NCBI GenBank assembly: GCA_017591395.1
Contig: WEDG01000327.1
Location: forward strand, 124,001 to 188,000
DNA length: 64,000 nucleotides
Direction: 5' to 3'
DNA from: Schistocephalus solidus
Lineage: Eukaryota > Platyhelminthes > Cestoda > Diphyllobothriidea > Diphyllobothriidae
Position 1 is the first letter of the stretch. Each line of letters opens with the position of its first letter. Positions 53,801-58,075 of this stretch are shown piece after piece. The notes under the pieces were generated by a model. It was not told the origin of the DNA, did not search any database, and saw nothing but the letters and a program-made list of their open reading frames with translations. The position numbers and the translations under genes are program-made.

Positions 53801-54344
53801 ACTCCGGCCGCTCAGCTAGAAACTGACCTGGCAGCGCTACAGCTTACGCCGACTCAGCTGGCTACTGTCACCCGAGTCGGTATTTTCGCTGGGGCCCCGC
53901 TCACCTTTGACGCTCGGTGGGTGGGCCGGTGTCGACATGCGCTTGGACAACAGTGACGGTCTCGAACTGCGTCTGACAGCGCCTGCGACTCCAGATGTTG
54001 AGTGGCGCGTGCGTTATGTGGAGAGCTGGGTCGTGGCCAGCGCTCGTGTCCTCCGGGAGGCCCGCAGACGCGGAGAAAATGCTGCTTGGAGAAGAGCCGC
54101 CAGGGCGCTTCGACGGCCCTCCGGGCACAGCTTCCAAACCGATAACATAATCTATTCTCCGAAGCCCTGGCCCGCCTGGACAGCTTCAGAAGCCGACCAG
54201 TTGGCTCAGAGCGAACGCGTCGAGGGCTATCACTGGGAACCCGTGGTCTTTGAACCACCTGTAAAGACGGTCCTGTCAGAACTTCTCGACGATCCTTCCG
54301 TCTATCAAATCCGTCCGGATTTCCTCGAGACCACATTGAATTGA
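2717..54344 (+). CDS. Ten-m: teneurin gene, 3' part (24 exons, discontinuous)
   Basis: This is a teneurin, a type II transmembrane receptor that acts in cell adhesion and synaptic or axonal partner matching, with a large extracellular region. The joined coding exons are 2717-2818, 4675-4869, 15805-16143, 22831-23070, 23183-23332, 25614-25848, 25933-26052, 28353-28839, 31981-32230, 32508-32661, 32927-33160, 33252-33648, 33765-34010, 34096-34828, 35623-35919, 36021-36288, 41112-41349, 41449-41702, 41793-41937, 42023-42583, 44263-44544, 44620-45531, 45609-46274 and 53546-54344. Domain order matches the family exactly: eight EGFs, a Cys-rich region with [12 protein letters not shown], Ig-like, beta-plug, NHL propeller, YD shell, Rhs-core-like and Tox-GHH. 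Every splice phase is compatible. The cytoplasmic and membrane exons are not in the window. A second terminal exon lies at 59325-60121. Confidence 0.95.
2819..4674. other. intron 1
   Basis: No gene, repeat or extra EGF exon recognised. Phase continuity between the flanking exons argues against a missing coding exon here. Confidence 0.6.
4675..4869 (+). CDS. Ten-m: teneurin exon 2: EGF repeats 2 and 3
   Basis: This exon encodes EGF2 (starting [11 protein letters not shown]) and EGF3 ([13 protein letters not shown]). EGF2 has only four cysteines: Cys1 is absent and Cys3 is replaced by Tyr. EGF3 has all six. Teneurin EGF2 classically keeps Cys1 but lacks Cys3, leaving a free Cys for dimer formation, so the loss here is notable. 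The acceptor is ctacag at 4674 and the donor gtacgc at 4870. Phase agrees with both neighbours. Confidence 0.92.
7260..9960 (-). repeat. long unclassified interspersed repeat, copy 1 (minus)
   Basis: The segment 7300-7560 is the reverse complement of 25140-25310 over long stretches (for example, the block ending in tggtgtcttatgt). The segment 9751-9951, read on the minus strand, encodes [19 protein letters not shown], resembling [19 protein letters not shown] at 24080 on the plus strand. Protein-level similarity suggests a decayed coding element, but I do not recognise the family. An internal direct duplication (about 8700-8880 vs 9480-9660) is visible. Confidence 0.65.
13030..13130 (-). mobile_element. 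tRNA-like SINE head, minus strand
   Basis: Read on the minus strand it has tagctcaaatggttagagcg (A-box-like), then agttcgaatccca (B-box-like) about 45 bases later. A B-box-like gggttcgaattt is also present on the plus strand at about 13155, suggesting two adjacent insertions. No cloverleaf with paired acceptor is seen. Confidence 0.45.
14845..15270 (+). repeat. LINE-associated unit A, solo copy
   Basis: It starts with taaacgggcc-cgtggtagatgcg and runs through the block caagtcaccgtccctg to cgacggtcgaactatcgtg. The same unit occurs in tandem at 47440-48410, in front of the LINE coding region. This copy has no LINE frame after it. Confidence 0.65.
15805..16143 (+). CDS. Ten-m: teneurin exon 3: EGF repeats 4 and 5 with Ser/Pro linker
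   Basis: EGF4 ([13 protein letters not shown]) has six cysteines. A cysteine-free, Ser/Pro/Ala-rich linker of about 55 residues follows, and then EGF5 ([14 protein letters not shown]) with only four cysteines, lacking Cys1 and Cys3. The linker is not part of the usual teneurin EGF array and looks lineage-specific. The acceptor is actatag at 15804 and the donor is g|gtaacc at 16144. A longer open frame over this exon in another frame is a shadow. Confidence 0.92.
17000..17118 (-). mobile_element. short retroposon with hammerhead-like core, minus strand
   Basis: Read on the minus strand it has a B-box-like gggtttgagtc, then CTGATGA (17070-17076), GGCT AATG AGCC, GAAA (17052-17055) and TGG...CCA, followed by GTT in place of GTC. 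It lies head to head with a plus-strand copy, forming an imperfect palindrome. Confidence 0.6.
17120..17205 (+). mobile_element. short retroposon tail with hammerhead-like core, plus strand
   Basis: This is the plus-strand partner of the inverted pair. It has CTGATTA (17141-17147, one base off consensus), GGCT AATG AGCC, GAAA (17162-17165), TGG...CCA and GTC (17177-17179). No tRNA-like head remains. Confidence 0.6.
18140..18232 (+). mobile_element. tRNA-like SINE head, second family
   Basis: It has an A-box-like tagctcaactggttagagca and a B box gggtttgaacccc within a good T arm (GTGGG/CCCAC). The acceptor ends do not pair and the anticodon arm is not convincing. It therefore looks like a tRNA-derived SINE rather than a tRNA gene. 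Confidence 0.5.
22831..23070 (+). CDS. Ten-m: teneurin exon 4: EGF repeats 6 and 7
   Basis: EGF6 ([11 protein letters not shown], continuing to [12 protein letters not shown]) contains an insertion of about 20 residues between Cys3 and Cys4. EGF7 ([12 protein letters not shown] to [10 protein letters not shown]) is regular. Both have six cysteines. The acceptor is actttag. The donor is gtacgt at 23071, chosen over gtgtac two bases upstream because only it gives the right phase for the next exon (junction codon TAT, then GCP). Confidence 0.9.
23183..23332 (+). CDS. Ten-m: teneurin exon 5: EGF repeat 8 and start of Cys-rich region
   Basis: This exon encodes EGF8 ([12 protein letters not shown] to [12 protein letters not shown]), then [12 protein letters not shown], the start of the teneurin Cys-rich segment. 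It is flanked by cctctag at 23182 and g|gtatgg at 23333. The junction codon is GAT, giving the family hallmark [12 protein letters not shown] across the splice. Confidence 0.93.
23333..25613. other. intron 5
   Basis: The main content is copy 2 of the long repeat (24060-25440). The remainder shows nothing recognisable. Confidence 0.6.
24060..25440 (+). repeat. long unclassified interspersed repeat, copy 2 (plus)
   Basis: This is the plus-strand copy of the repeat at 7260-9960, shortened internally. It opens with a decayed frame ([20 protein letters not shown]) and ends with the block shared with 7300-7560. The middle (24790-25060) matches 38890-39160, including gaggtctca-cccactcgatgg and cagagtcctc-gacgcgtggg. 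Confidence 0.65.
25614..25848 (+). CDS. Ten-m: teneurin exon 6: Cys-rich region ([12 protein letters not shown])
   Basis: The exon opens with [18 protein letters not shown], the diagnostic Asp/Cys cluster found after EGF8 in all teneurins. A mostly polar segment follows, ending TDKANPR. The acceptor is ctcgtag at 25613 and the donor is cg|gtaaga at 25849. The phase-2 end joins the next exon as RRVSVVRG. Confidence 0.95.
25933..26052 (+). CDS. Ten-m: teneurin exon 7: transthyretin-like/Ig-like start
   Basis: The exon encodes [20 protein letters not shown] and ends LTDKNGR. This matches the teneurin segment where a short beta strand (VIRGxV), a DGTP turn and a final DG precede the FDL strand of the next exon. 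It is a 120-base exon between ctttag (25932) and ag|gtacat (26053). Confidence 0.92.
26053..28352. other. intron 7
   Basis: No gene or clear repeat. Short text at 27280-27660 (gctcatctatgc, agctcgtctacgcgtgccac) weakly resembles 15340-15370 and may be old repeat debris. Confidence 0.45.
28353..28839 (+). CDS. Ten-m: teneurin exon 8: Ig-like/fibronectin-plug region
   Basis: The exon begins [18 protein letters not shown], equal to the family's FDLxxxGGxxLxLxFxR strand pair. A low-complexity Ser/Pro/Gly stretch follows (about residues 85-135), ending with VLMHRIALK, which leads into the next conserved strand. It is flanked by cttctag (28352) and gttaat (28840). The donor is weak, but it is the in-phase one and gives the expected [12 protein letters not shown] junction. 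Confidence 0.88.
28840..31980. other. intron 8
   Basis: AT-rich in 28840-30180. It holds a perfect 13-base inverted repeat (29635-29647 with 29710-29722). Nothing else is recognised. Confidence 0.55.
31981..32230 (+). CDS. Ten-m: teneurin exon 9: beta-plug region
   Basis: The exon encodes [20 protein letters not shown], then [11 protein letters not shown], and [19 protein letters not shown]. These match the conserved teneurin strands LxLxYLSSRxAGYKS, VHLMVAVxG and LAYTFIWDKTDAYxQxVYG. It is flanked by cgtctag (31980) and g|gtaaga (32231). Confidence 0.95.
32508..32661 (+). CDS. Ten-m: teneurin exon 10: segment preceding the NHL propeller
   Basis: The exon encodes [18 protein letters not shown] and [19 protein letters not shown]. 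These match the family pattern VSVGxEYExCxxxxLWEKR, then GGWxLDxHHxxxxxxGIL. It is flanked by ctccag (32507) and gtaagt (32662), and both ends are in phase with the neighbours. The flanking introns are 277 and 265 bases. Confidence 0.94.
32927..33160 (+). CDS. Ten-m: teneurin exon 11: NHL beta-propeller start
   Basis: The exon contains the conserved CASCGG box (family CPSCNG), then [20 protein letters not shown] and LRTLQP, the first NHL blade (family VALAxGxDGSLYVGDFNYIRRIxP). It is flanked by tttacag (32926) and gtatgt (33161). The following intron is only 91 bases. Reading through it in frame gives a run of prolines and then a stop, supporting the splice. Confidence 0.92.
33252..33648 (+). 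CDS. Ten-m: teneurin exon 12: NHL beta-propeller
   Basis: The exon encodes a propeller blade with YFIARHP and [16 protein letters not shown], matching the family's YYLAxDPxxxxLYVSDTNxRRIYR. A Cys-containing insert ([14 protein letters not shown]) and [10 protein letters not shown] follow, matching the PRGIAVD strand. The acceptor is cttcaag (33251) and the donor gtaagc (33649). The open frame extends upstream of 33252, but that part is intron. Confidence 0.9.
33765..34010 (+). CDS. Ten-m: teneurin exon 13: NHL beta-propeller
   Basis: The exon starts [14 protein letters not shown] (family GLMYFVDxxMIRK) and contains [15 protein letters not shown], then [23 protein letters not shown]. This is the blade matching [20 protein letters not shown]. 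It is flanked by ttgtag (33764) and gtaagc (34011), both in phase 0. Confidence 0.94.
34096..34828 (+). CDS. Ten-m: teneurin exon 14: last propeller blades and first YD repeats
   Basis: The exon begins [21 protein letters not shown] (family ILRITxNxxVSIIAGRPxHC). Later it has [20 protein letters not shown], the blade [20 protein letters not shown], and the switch into the YD shell: [20 protein letters not shown], then [14 protein letters not shown]. It is 733 bases long, flanked by ctgcag (34095) and g|gtaagt (34829). The following 794-base intron shows nothing recognisable. Confidence 0.94.
35623..35919 (+). CDS. Ten-m: teneurin exon 15: YD-repeat shell
   Basis: The exon encodes [40 protein letters not shown], then [20 protein letters not shown]. 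These are YD-type strand-turn-strand units, with the P(S/T)G turn typical of teneurin and bacterial Rhs/YD shells. It is flanked by cctcag (35622) and g|gtaatt (35920). Confidence 0.92.
36021..36288 (+). CDS. Ten-m: teneurin exon 16: YD-repeat shell
   Basis: The exon encodes [20 protein letters not shown], then VQKVMFDR and [12 protein letters not shown]. The last piece corresponds to the family's segment with W-x-L/R preceding the next YD block. It is flanked by atccag (36020) and ac|gtgagt (36289). It ends in phase 2, which selects the start and frame of the next exon 4.8 kb downstream. Confidence 0.88.
36338..36449 (+). pseudogene. C2H2 zinc-finger fragment (second finger of a repeat-borne pair)
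   Basis: The frame reads [16 protein letters not shown], then a finger with C-x2-C-x12-H-x3-H spacing, ending MRLHDNLR and a stop. It is embedded in the intron after exon 16. It shares the GAPTY junction with the finger at 39703, so both derive from one two-finger unit. That unit is now split over 3.3 kb, with the fingers in the reverse order. Confidence 0.65.
36590..37060 (+). repeat. LINE-associated unit B, copy 1
   Basis: It contains gcgctaaaagccgtggcttgg, then gtgtgttttgtgtgga-tggctgactgg, shared with 47210-47400 and 51360-51540. It has no coding frame of its own. Confidence 0.6.
37070..39440 (+). repeat. long unclassified interspersed repeat, copy 3 (plus, interrupted)
   Basis: gtcggatgcaatatggt at 37249 matches 24283, and 38890-39330 matches 24790-25260. 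The intervening part holds unrelated AT-rich sequence and the repeat at 37630-37830, so the copy appears interrupted by a later insertion. Confidence 0.55.
37630..37830. repeat. dispersed repeat shared with 46340-46510
   Basis: Shared blocks are aggcgtagac-gaaa, tatgaat-tttgg, acttct-tcagcc-cag, gataaccgc and aacaggcagc. This is a short non-coding repeat of unknown class in the intron after exon 16. Confidence 0.6.
39640..39815 (+). pseudogene. C2H2 zinc-finger fragment (first finger of the pair)
   Basis: A Thr-rich run (TTAAATTTI) precedes [20 protein letters not shown] and H-x3-H, then PVPGAPTY. The finger spacing is C-x2-C-x12-H-x3-H. It is followed directly by the 3' part of unit A (39815-39920), so it belongs to the same mobile family as the LINE leader units. 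There is no intact host gene here. Confidence 0.65.
40090..40880. mobile_element. MITE-like element, diverged relative of the 596-1419 family
   Basis: The left arm (about 40090-40200: gatatttaaggcacaccagc, then gccgcctgcaaaac) and right arm (about 40840-40880: cggaagctgacctcctgacg) resemble the terminal repeats at 1288-1419 and 52500-52560. An internal block tttaaaactgaaagatagc at 40636 matches the reverse complement of about 866-885. No coding capacity is seen. Confidence 0.5.
41112..41349 (+). CDS. Ten-m: teneurin exon 17: YD-shell linker, Arg/Ser-rich
   Basis: This exon was found by phase. Exon 16 ends with two bases of a codon and exon 18 starts in phase 0. The only suitable interval is 41112 (after ctctcaag) to 41349 (before gtgagt), which is open in the needed frame. 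It starts [12 protein letters not shown], is Arg/Ser-rich, and ends FQRTRKTLS before INGLPILS, matching the family's RKLRVxGRNLLS. A longer open frame over the same bases does not fit the splice phase. Confidence 0.72.
41449..41702 (+). CDS. Ten-m: teneurin exon 18: YD-repeat shell
   Basis: The exon encodes [20 protein letters not shown] and [20 protein letters not shown]. It closely matches the family's LLSIDYDRxxxTEKIYDDHR and FTLRIIYDxxGxPxxWxP. An acidic/Ser segment follows. It is flanked by cctctag (41448) and cg|gtatgt (41703). Confidence 0.95.
41793..41937 (+). CDS. Ten-m: teneurin exon 19: YD-repeat shell
   Basis: The exon encodes [20 protein letters not shown], then [20 protein letters not shown], which is two YD units. 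It is 145 bases long, between tgtctag (41792) and gtaggt (41938). Phase agrees with both neighbours. The 90-base intron before it is pyrimidine-rich. Confidence 0.92.
42023..42583 (+). CDS. Ten-m: teneurin exon 20: YD-repeat shell
   Basis: The exon encodes 187 residues beginning [20 protein letters not shown]. It includes [15 protein letters not shown] (family VTxPSGxxxS), a long middle segment with [14 protein letters not shown], and ends [15 protein letters not shown]. This end matches the family's FDYxYxDNSFR just before the next block. It is flanked by atgcag (42022) and gtgagt (42584). Confidence 0.94.
42584..44262. other. intron 20
   Basis: A minus-strand frame of 151 codons (43098-43553) includes the text [20 protein letters not shown]. 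It has no recognised domain and no supporting context, so I do not call a gene. No clear repeats are seen. Confidence 0.5.
44263..44544 (+). CDS. Ten-m: teneurin exon 21: YD-repeat shell
   Basis: The exon is identified by phase and family match. From cctttcag (44262) to gtaaat (44545) the phase-0 frame is open for 94 codons. It has [20 protein letters not shown], then [20 protein letters not shown], matching the family's MTVQYDxMGRVxxxxLxxG. An internal acceptor-like cttccag (44268-44274) leads to an early stop and is not used. The open frame overlapping this exon in another frame is spurious. Confidence 0.85.
44620..45531 (+). CDS. Ten-m: teneurin exon 22: main YD-repeat block
   Basis: This 304-codon exon is dense with YD repeats: [95 protein letters not shown] and [17 protein letters not shown]. 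It ends [18 protein letters not shown], matching DNTGTPLAVFSxxG. It is flanked by ttttag (44619) and gttcgt (45532). Confidence 0.97.
45609..46274 (+). CDS. Ten-m: teneurin exon 23: Rhs-core-like end of YD shell
   Basis: This 222-codon exon carries the Rhs-associated-core equivalent: [20 protein letters not shown] and then [14 protein letters not shown]. It matches IGFHGGLYDxLTxLVHxxxRDYD-x-GRWTxPD of other teneurins, but is clearly diverged. It ends [10 protein letters not shown], equal to the VPxxFGKG strand preceding the C-terminal domain. It is flanked by ctgcag (45608) and gtatgc (46275). The next coding exon is 7.3 kb away. Confidence 0.95.
46340..46510. repeat. dispersed repeat shared with 37630-37830
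   Basis: This is a second copy in the same orientation, close behind exon 23. No coding frame or terminal inverted repeats are visible. Confidence 0.6.
47160..47440 (+). repeat. LINE-associated unit B, copy 2 (5' of LINE)
   Basis: It follows an 18-base C run (47141-47158) and shares cgcgcttgaaact, ggtgcgctagaagcc and tggctgactggcgg with units at 36590 and 51300. It lies directly before the tandem A units. Confidence 0.6.
47440..48410 (+). repeat. three tandem A units forming the LINE leader
   Basis: ggtggcacgcccaggggtgg-type blocks recur at about 47457, 47811 and 48187. taaacgggccacgtggtag recurs at 47694 and 48079, a period of about 385 bases. Each unit ends in the caagtc-accgtccctgcacca/cgacggt-gaactgtcg block. 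The last unit runs directly into the LINE endonuclease frame. The layout resembles the promoter monomers seen in front of some mammalian L1 elements. Confidence 0.65.
48423..49193 (+). pseudogene. LINE apurinic endonuclease domain (one internal stop)
   Basis: The motifs run in order: [21 protein letters not shown] (catalytic Glu), a TAG at 48618, then [28 protein letters not shown] (family GDFNA, first Gly changed), LLLTNTFFR and [11 protein letters not shown] (catalytic Asp-His). The same frame continues across the stop, so it is a point nonsense change rather than two proteins. The enzyme would nick target DNA to prime reverse transcription. Confidence 0.85.
49816..51003 (+). pseudogene. 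LINE reverse transcriptase domain (decayed)
   Basis: This is a 395-codon open frame with RT motifs in order: [26 protein letters not shown] and [19 protein letters not shown]. The QCGF-type motif is lost (LLLECFRRH, a small deletion). Motif [13 protein letters not shown] keeps the first Asp but has AFV instead of AFD. Then come [15 protein letters not shown] (usually VxQGC) and motif [10 protein letters not shown], intact. It ends at a TGA (51001-51003) where Trp is expected, and similarity continues beyond to about 51190. Confidence 0.88.
51300..51830 (+). repeat. units B and A (partial) 3' of the LINE
   Basis: Unit B (51300-51570) and the second half of unit A (51650-51820) repeat the order seen 5' of the LINE, so the element is flanked by similar modules on both sides. 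It may be a second truncated insertion or part of the element's 3' end. Confidence 0.55.
52450..52600. repeat. MITE-like arm at the left edge of the duplicated unit
   Basis: The text gtagtcattttttcag, then ggtcagaaagaagctcg, then aaagccggcatcctgacgtg parallels the arm at 1283-1345. Part of this arm (from 52477) is carried into unit 2 at 58261, so the duplication breakpoint lies inside it. Confidence 0.5.
53020..53100. repeat. degenerate telomere-like CCCTAA tract, unit 1
   Basis: This is a run of imperfect aaccc/ccctaa/ccttaacc motifs (for example ctcaaccctaaa and cgtaaccctaacac). Its unit-2 copy is at 58798-58880. It is an interstitial degenerate repeat, not a chromosome end. Confidence 0.5.
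53546..54344 (+). CDS. Ten-m: teneurin terminal exon, copy 1 (Tox-GHH/TCAP region; three homopolymer indels)
   Basis: The exon follows gtttag (53545) and begins [17 protein letters not shown] (family IxFAIKDGxVT). Later it has [20 protein letters not shown] (family THYFVK), a WRVRYVES strand, an Arg-rich helix ([17 protein letters not shown]), [20 protein letters not shown] (family [20 protein letters not shown]) and a TGA stop. The frame is broken by an extra A at 53648-53652, one C fewer at 53745-53748 and an extra T at 53883-53886, all relative to copy 2 and all in homopolymers. The first two compensate each other; the third shifts the frame again. This may be sequencing error or true decay. 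Confidence 0.85.
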
Positions 54345-56527
54345 CTACACCTAGTGGTTTCTCCTCTTGAATATTCTCATCTGCCACCCCTCTCCGCCTA
54401 CCCGCCAATCAGAGTTGGTTGAGATATGTTCAAAATCAGATGTGGAGGGGCTGCCTTGGGCTTTATTACTGCTACCCTATACGTCTTCGTTCCCCGCCCT
54501 CTCTCTTCCCTTCGTCACAGGCAGGCATCATGCTCCTTGCTGGGAAGTTGCTCCTTGTTTTTTTCGTCTTCTGCTGTGTGATCTCGCTTCCATGGAAGTA
54601 AATTAAAGTCCACGTTCTCGTGTCCGCACCTCCCAACACACACAAACACACGCTGGCATCTTAACTCGTGCAGTGTTTCTTTTGCCCGGTGCCACACCTC
54701 TTCCTATTTCTCCCCGCTCTGCGATGTGACATTTGTCTTTCAAAAAAGCAGACCCTGATTCTGGTGAGTTCTTTACAGCGCTGTGTCGAAGACTTCTTCC
54801 AGGCACCAAACTGGTGGGCAAGTGGCATTGGCCTCCACATGCGCTCGTGCCCCCCGATGCCGATGTGTACATCTCCCATCTTCCTTTTTGCTCCCCCCGA
54901 GTCTCTCACCCAGCCTCACCTTTTGCATTTACAACACACCCACACACACACACAAAATTTCTTTTGCAATATCATGACCATCTTGTTATTTTTTTCTTTC
55001 TTTCCTTCCTGCCGTTTCTGCACCCTCGGGGTGTATGATTTCTATCTGACTGTTTGTAAATAAGAAAGAGAATTGTGCTACCTACCGGGATCCTTTTTTG
55101 GCTGATCACGCCCGCATCATCAACCTTTGCGTTATGGCCGTCTCCTCGGCTGAAGGCGGCACGCACGACGCGAACTCGAGTGATTAAATGCTTCAGTTAC
55201 CTGCGTGCAGGCGGGTCTATTGAAGGGCTACCCCGCCTTTGATCAAATAAAGGGACAGCTACGCAAGGCGGGTAAAACCTCAGGCCTGAGTTCTCTGTAT
55301 TTTGCGCATATTGACTATCAAATTACGTATTCTTCTTGTTGTTGTGACACCAACTTCACACTTAATTGGTCAGTAGTTGTCTGTGTAACCTATAATGTGA
55401 GTCCTTGAGAACTTATAACCTATCAGACGTAATTTCCTTGATCGGGCGCTCTCAGGCGTGCTAATACAACAGACAGAAAAGCAATCCCGTACATTCTGGG
55501 TCATCCAGATGTCAGATTAATTAGTACACATGAAGCTGGAACCCAGATCCCTGATCTATATAAAGGCATTCTTTTTCTCCAGACGCACTTTCCTACGCTT
55601 CGTATGACTCCGTCAGCAAATCCTCTGATCTCAGCAGTGACCACCGCTGCCGTAGACAGCACCTCTGGATTCTGTGTGGACTAGATCACTCGTCCATGCC
55701 ACTAGGCTTTGGCGTTGATTTACAATCATTGGAGTGTATCCCTTACTCTTATTGTCACAACAGTCACGGAGTCCAAATCAACTTATAAATAACGTAGATC
55801 GATTTACGCTTTTTCAGGAGGTTTGTCCACTTGCGGTTTGATCCACGGCTGCTCTTTGAAACAGCGTCGGTCGTACGTACTCCATTACCGATTGACAGAG
55901 AATACCGCCACTTTGAGTTTTTTTGAGTAGAATGAAGGCATGATCAGTGAGCGTCAGTCCCTTGTGATCTCAGGTCTTACTCATAAGAAGAAATTCCTTT
56001 GAATAGAAATTAAAAATTCTTTTCTATATTCCATGTCCAGAGAAGAACTTTGTCCGCGAAGTACGACGAAAGCCTCCGAAAGGGCTATCTCTGCAGTTAG
56101 GATTGACTATGGCATATCAGGGTCTTCCCAAGTTAAAGCCGTTTGGTAGCATTTAGGGACGGGGGTGGTGTAATATGGCCTGTACCTAGACGACAAGAAA
56201 AAGAAGGGTGAATTTTCGCGTTGAAGTCGTTCTTTCTGATGCGTCCGCCAGGATGTCTATAAATCTAAGGACCAAATGCGAACATAACTGCAACTCCTAT
56301 TCTTTGGTAGGAGAATAATACAAAAAGATGAGTGATATTCATATAAATCTGAAGAGCAACGCAGGAAGTGACTGCCTACTCTGTTGTCTAGTAACTATGG
56401 CCTGATGCACTGTTACCAGACCTTAATCAGATCCGGTTATCTATTTGTGGCTATACGCATGTGTCTGTGTCTGACGCATGGAAACCGCTGGTCAGACGCA
56501 GACGCTGTCAGTAACCATTACTTACTG
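54345..56527. other. 3' flank of terminal exon, unit 1
   Basis: There is no second gene here. The stretch has pyrimidine-rich and CA-rich tracts (CA run near 54943-54955) and an AATAAA hexamer at 55246-55251 that could serve as a polyadenylation signal. Open frames here are short, occur in both units only because the unit is duplicated, and resemble nothing known to me. Confidence 0.6.
55246..55251 (+). promoter_or_regulatory. candidate poly(A) signal AATAAA, unit 1
   Basis: A canonical hexamer about 0.9 kb after the teneurin stop codon. It is repeated in unit 2 at 61022-61027. It is only a candidate: no cleavage site can be inferred from sequence alone. Confidence 0.3.
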
Positions 56528-57208
56528 TTAGGTCTGCCGCACGGCGGATTTGCACTCCTCACCCGCATCGCACTTCTGGAGCGCCGACTCGAAGGATGCG
56601 ATGAAGTCTTCTGGTCGAGCATCTCTCGTGTTGAATTTTGCGTCATAGGATAGAACCGCTAGTTGATGCTGAGTGAGCCGATTGGAGGACAAGTTGGGAA
56701 CCAGGACCCCATCGGAGGAGGGTTGCTTTTTCGGACTGATTTTCTCAAATTTCCCAGACAGCTGGTCATCACGTGACTTGCGGTGACGCCATGCCCTGTC
56801 TAGGATTGCCGTTTAGAGGGTTTCCCGTTCGTGCGTCGTAAAGATTTCCTGGCGAGTCGAAGAATGTTGTTCAATCATACGGCGTATTTTGTTAATTCGG
56901 ACATGAAAATCGCGTCTTAGCAGCCTGATCATTCTCTTCTTCAAATCTGCCCTCGTCCGCTGGCATAGGTCAGTGTTCACGGGCGGTCTATATTTGAGGC
57001 ATTTTGGTAAGACGTTCTCGTCAAGGCACCGGTGCAGGAATTTCAGTTGAGCGTAGGTGGATGACTCTCGCCTCGCAAGAGCCTCAAATCTGTATGTCTG
57101 TGCACCCATAGCATAAATTAATATGCGTAAAGATTCGAGGTCCCGATATCTTATCGCGTTCATTATCTCCCGAAGAAGACGAAGAAGAAGAAGAGGGGAC
57201 AAGTTCAT
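56528..57208 (-). pseudogene. Penelope-like retroelement N-terminal fragment, unit 1
   Basis: Read on the minus strand from 57208 leftwards, the frame has features of the N-terminal part of flatworm Penelope-like elements: AQLKFLHRCLDENVLP, then a basic helical region (RADLKKRMIRLLRRDFHVRI). After one in-frame stop at 56813-56815 it continues VLVPNLSSNRLTQHQLAVLS and YDAKFNTRDARPEDFIASFE. These correspond to the element's NLSS...L...VLS...FN motif block upstream of the reverse transcriptase. It then stops at 56528-56530. The RT and GIY-YIG domains are absent. An open minus frame (57257-57751) in register upstream may be more of the same element. Confidence 0.7.
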
Positions 57209-57770
57209 GAACCAAATTGTATGTGTACTGACGTTTCGAAAGCCTTCTCGCTTCCATCACCAGAGTATCGTGGTTGCTGCTCCTGGTGGCCTTGAGGTAG
57301 TCAGCCTTGCCGCGGGCCTCGTATTATTTCCATGGTGGACGCGTGAACTTTGACCTGCCCATTCGCCACTGACGGCCTTAGACCTCCCCGAGGTTGAACG
57401 CCGGTGGGCTCGCGTGACATCTGTCCCCTTTGGAGCCGTCGTAGGTTTAGGCAAGGCAGCGTGTCTGTTGGCCGCCCCAACGTCAATCAGTGAACTGATC
57501 AGTCGTTGCTGCTCTCGTGAATTGTTCTCCGTTTTGCGGGCGCATTGGGGTAGGCAAGTGTTTGAATTTGCCCATGCGACCTCCGGCCGCCACCCCCTCT
57601 TTTCCGTGAGCGTGGGCTCTCGGTTCCGCGTGCTCGTTTGCCTTATTGGCCCTAGCCGAACTGATCCGAGCCTTGTACGAAGCGCCTTGTAGGCGGGATG
57701 TAACTCTATAGTTCGGTTGAGTGTGCCAGTCGAGGACCAACTCTCGATCACCAGTCTGGTCTGGTCTGGA

Positions 57771-57960
57771 TTCGTGGCTCAATGGTAGAGCGTTCGACTC
57801 AAATACCAAAGGTCGCGGGTTCGAATCCCAGGTGTTCCACACTTGGGATTGGGTATGACTGGCTTATGACGGCTAATAAGCCAGAAATGGCCATTCCGGT
57901 CTCCCTTGTCTTTGTCGGTTCAACATTATCAACATATGCTACTCGTCGCTATGCGACTGC
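57771..57960 (+). mobile_element. short tRNA-derived retroposon with hammerhead-like core, element 1
   Basis: The element has an A-box-like tggctcaatggtagagcg at 57775 and a B box ggttcgaatcc at 57818-57828. A conserved tail then holds a hammerhead-like arrangement in which the first box is mutated (CTTATGA at 57863-57869). The tRNA-like head has a good D arm (GCTC/GAGC), but the acceptor ends do not pair, so it is not a tRNA gene. No poly(A) tail is evident. Confidence 0.7.
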
Positions 57961-58075
57961 CTGCGAGGGCTCTTGTCTGAATTCCAGGGCACAACGGAAC
58001 ATAACTGTTCCTTAAGCAGCTCGGTGAGCCACACACTATCATCATATTCCCGATCGCAACCGACAAAGCAACGAG

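Noticed and set aside
53854..54408. 184-codon minus-strand open frame (and its copy at 59646-60185)
   Set aside because: It is the antisense shadow of the GC-rich terminal teneurin exon. It is conserved between units only because the whole unit is duplicated.
57257..57751. 164-codon minus-strand frame present in both duplicated units
   Set aside because: Not called as a gene because its conservation is explained by the duplication. It may be 5' sequence of the Penelope-like fragment, being in the same register, but no motif confirms this.
57771..57842. Possible functional tRNA genes (also at 58076, 63832, 18140 and 13030)
   Set aside because: A and B boxes and D arms are good, but acceptor ends do not pair and anticodon arms are poor. 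The copies share non-tRNA tails, so they are tRNA-derived short retroposons.
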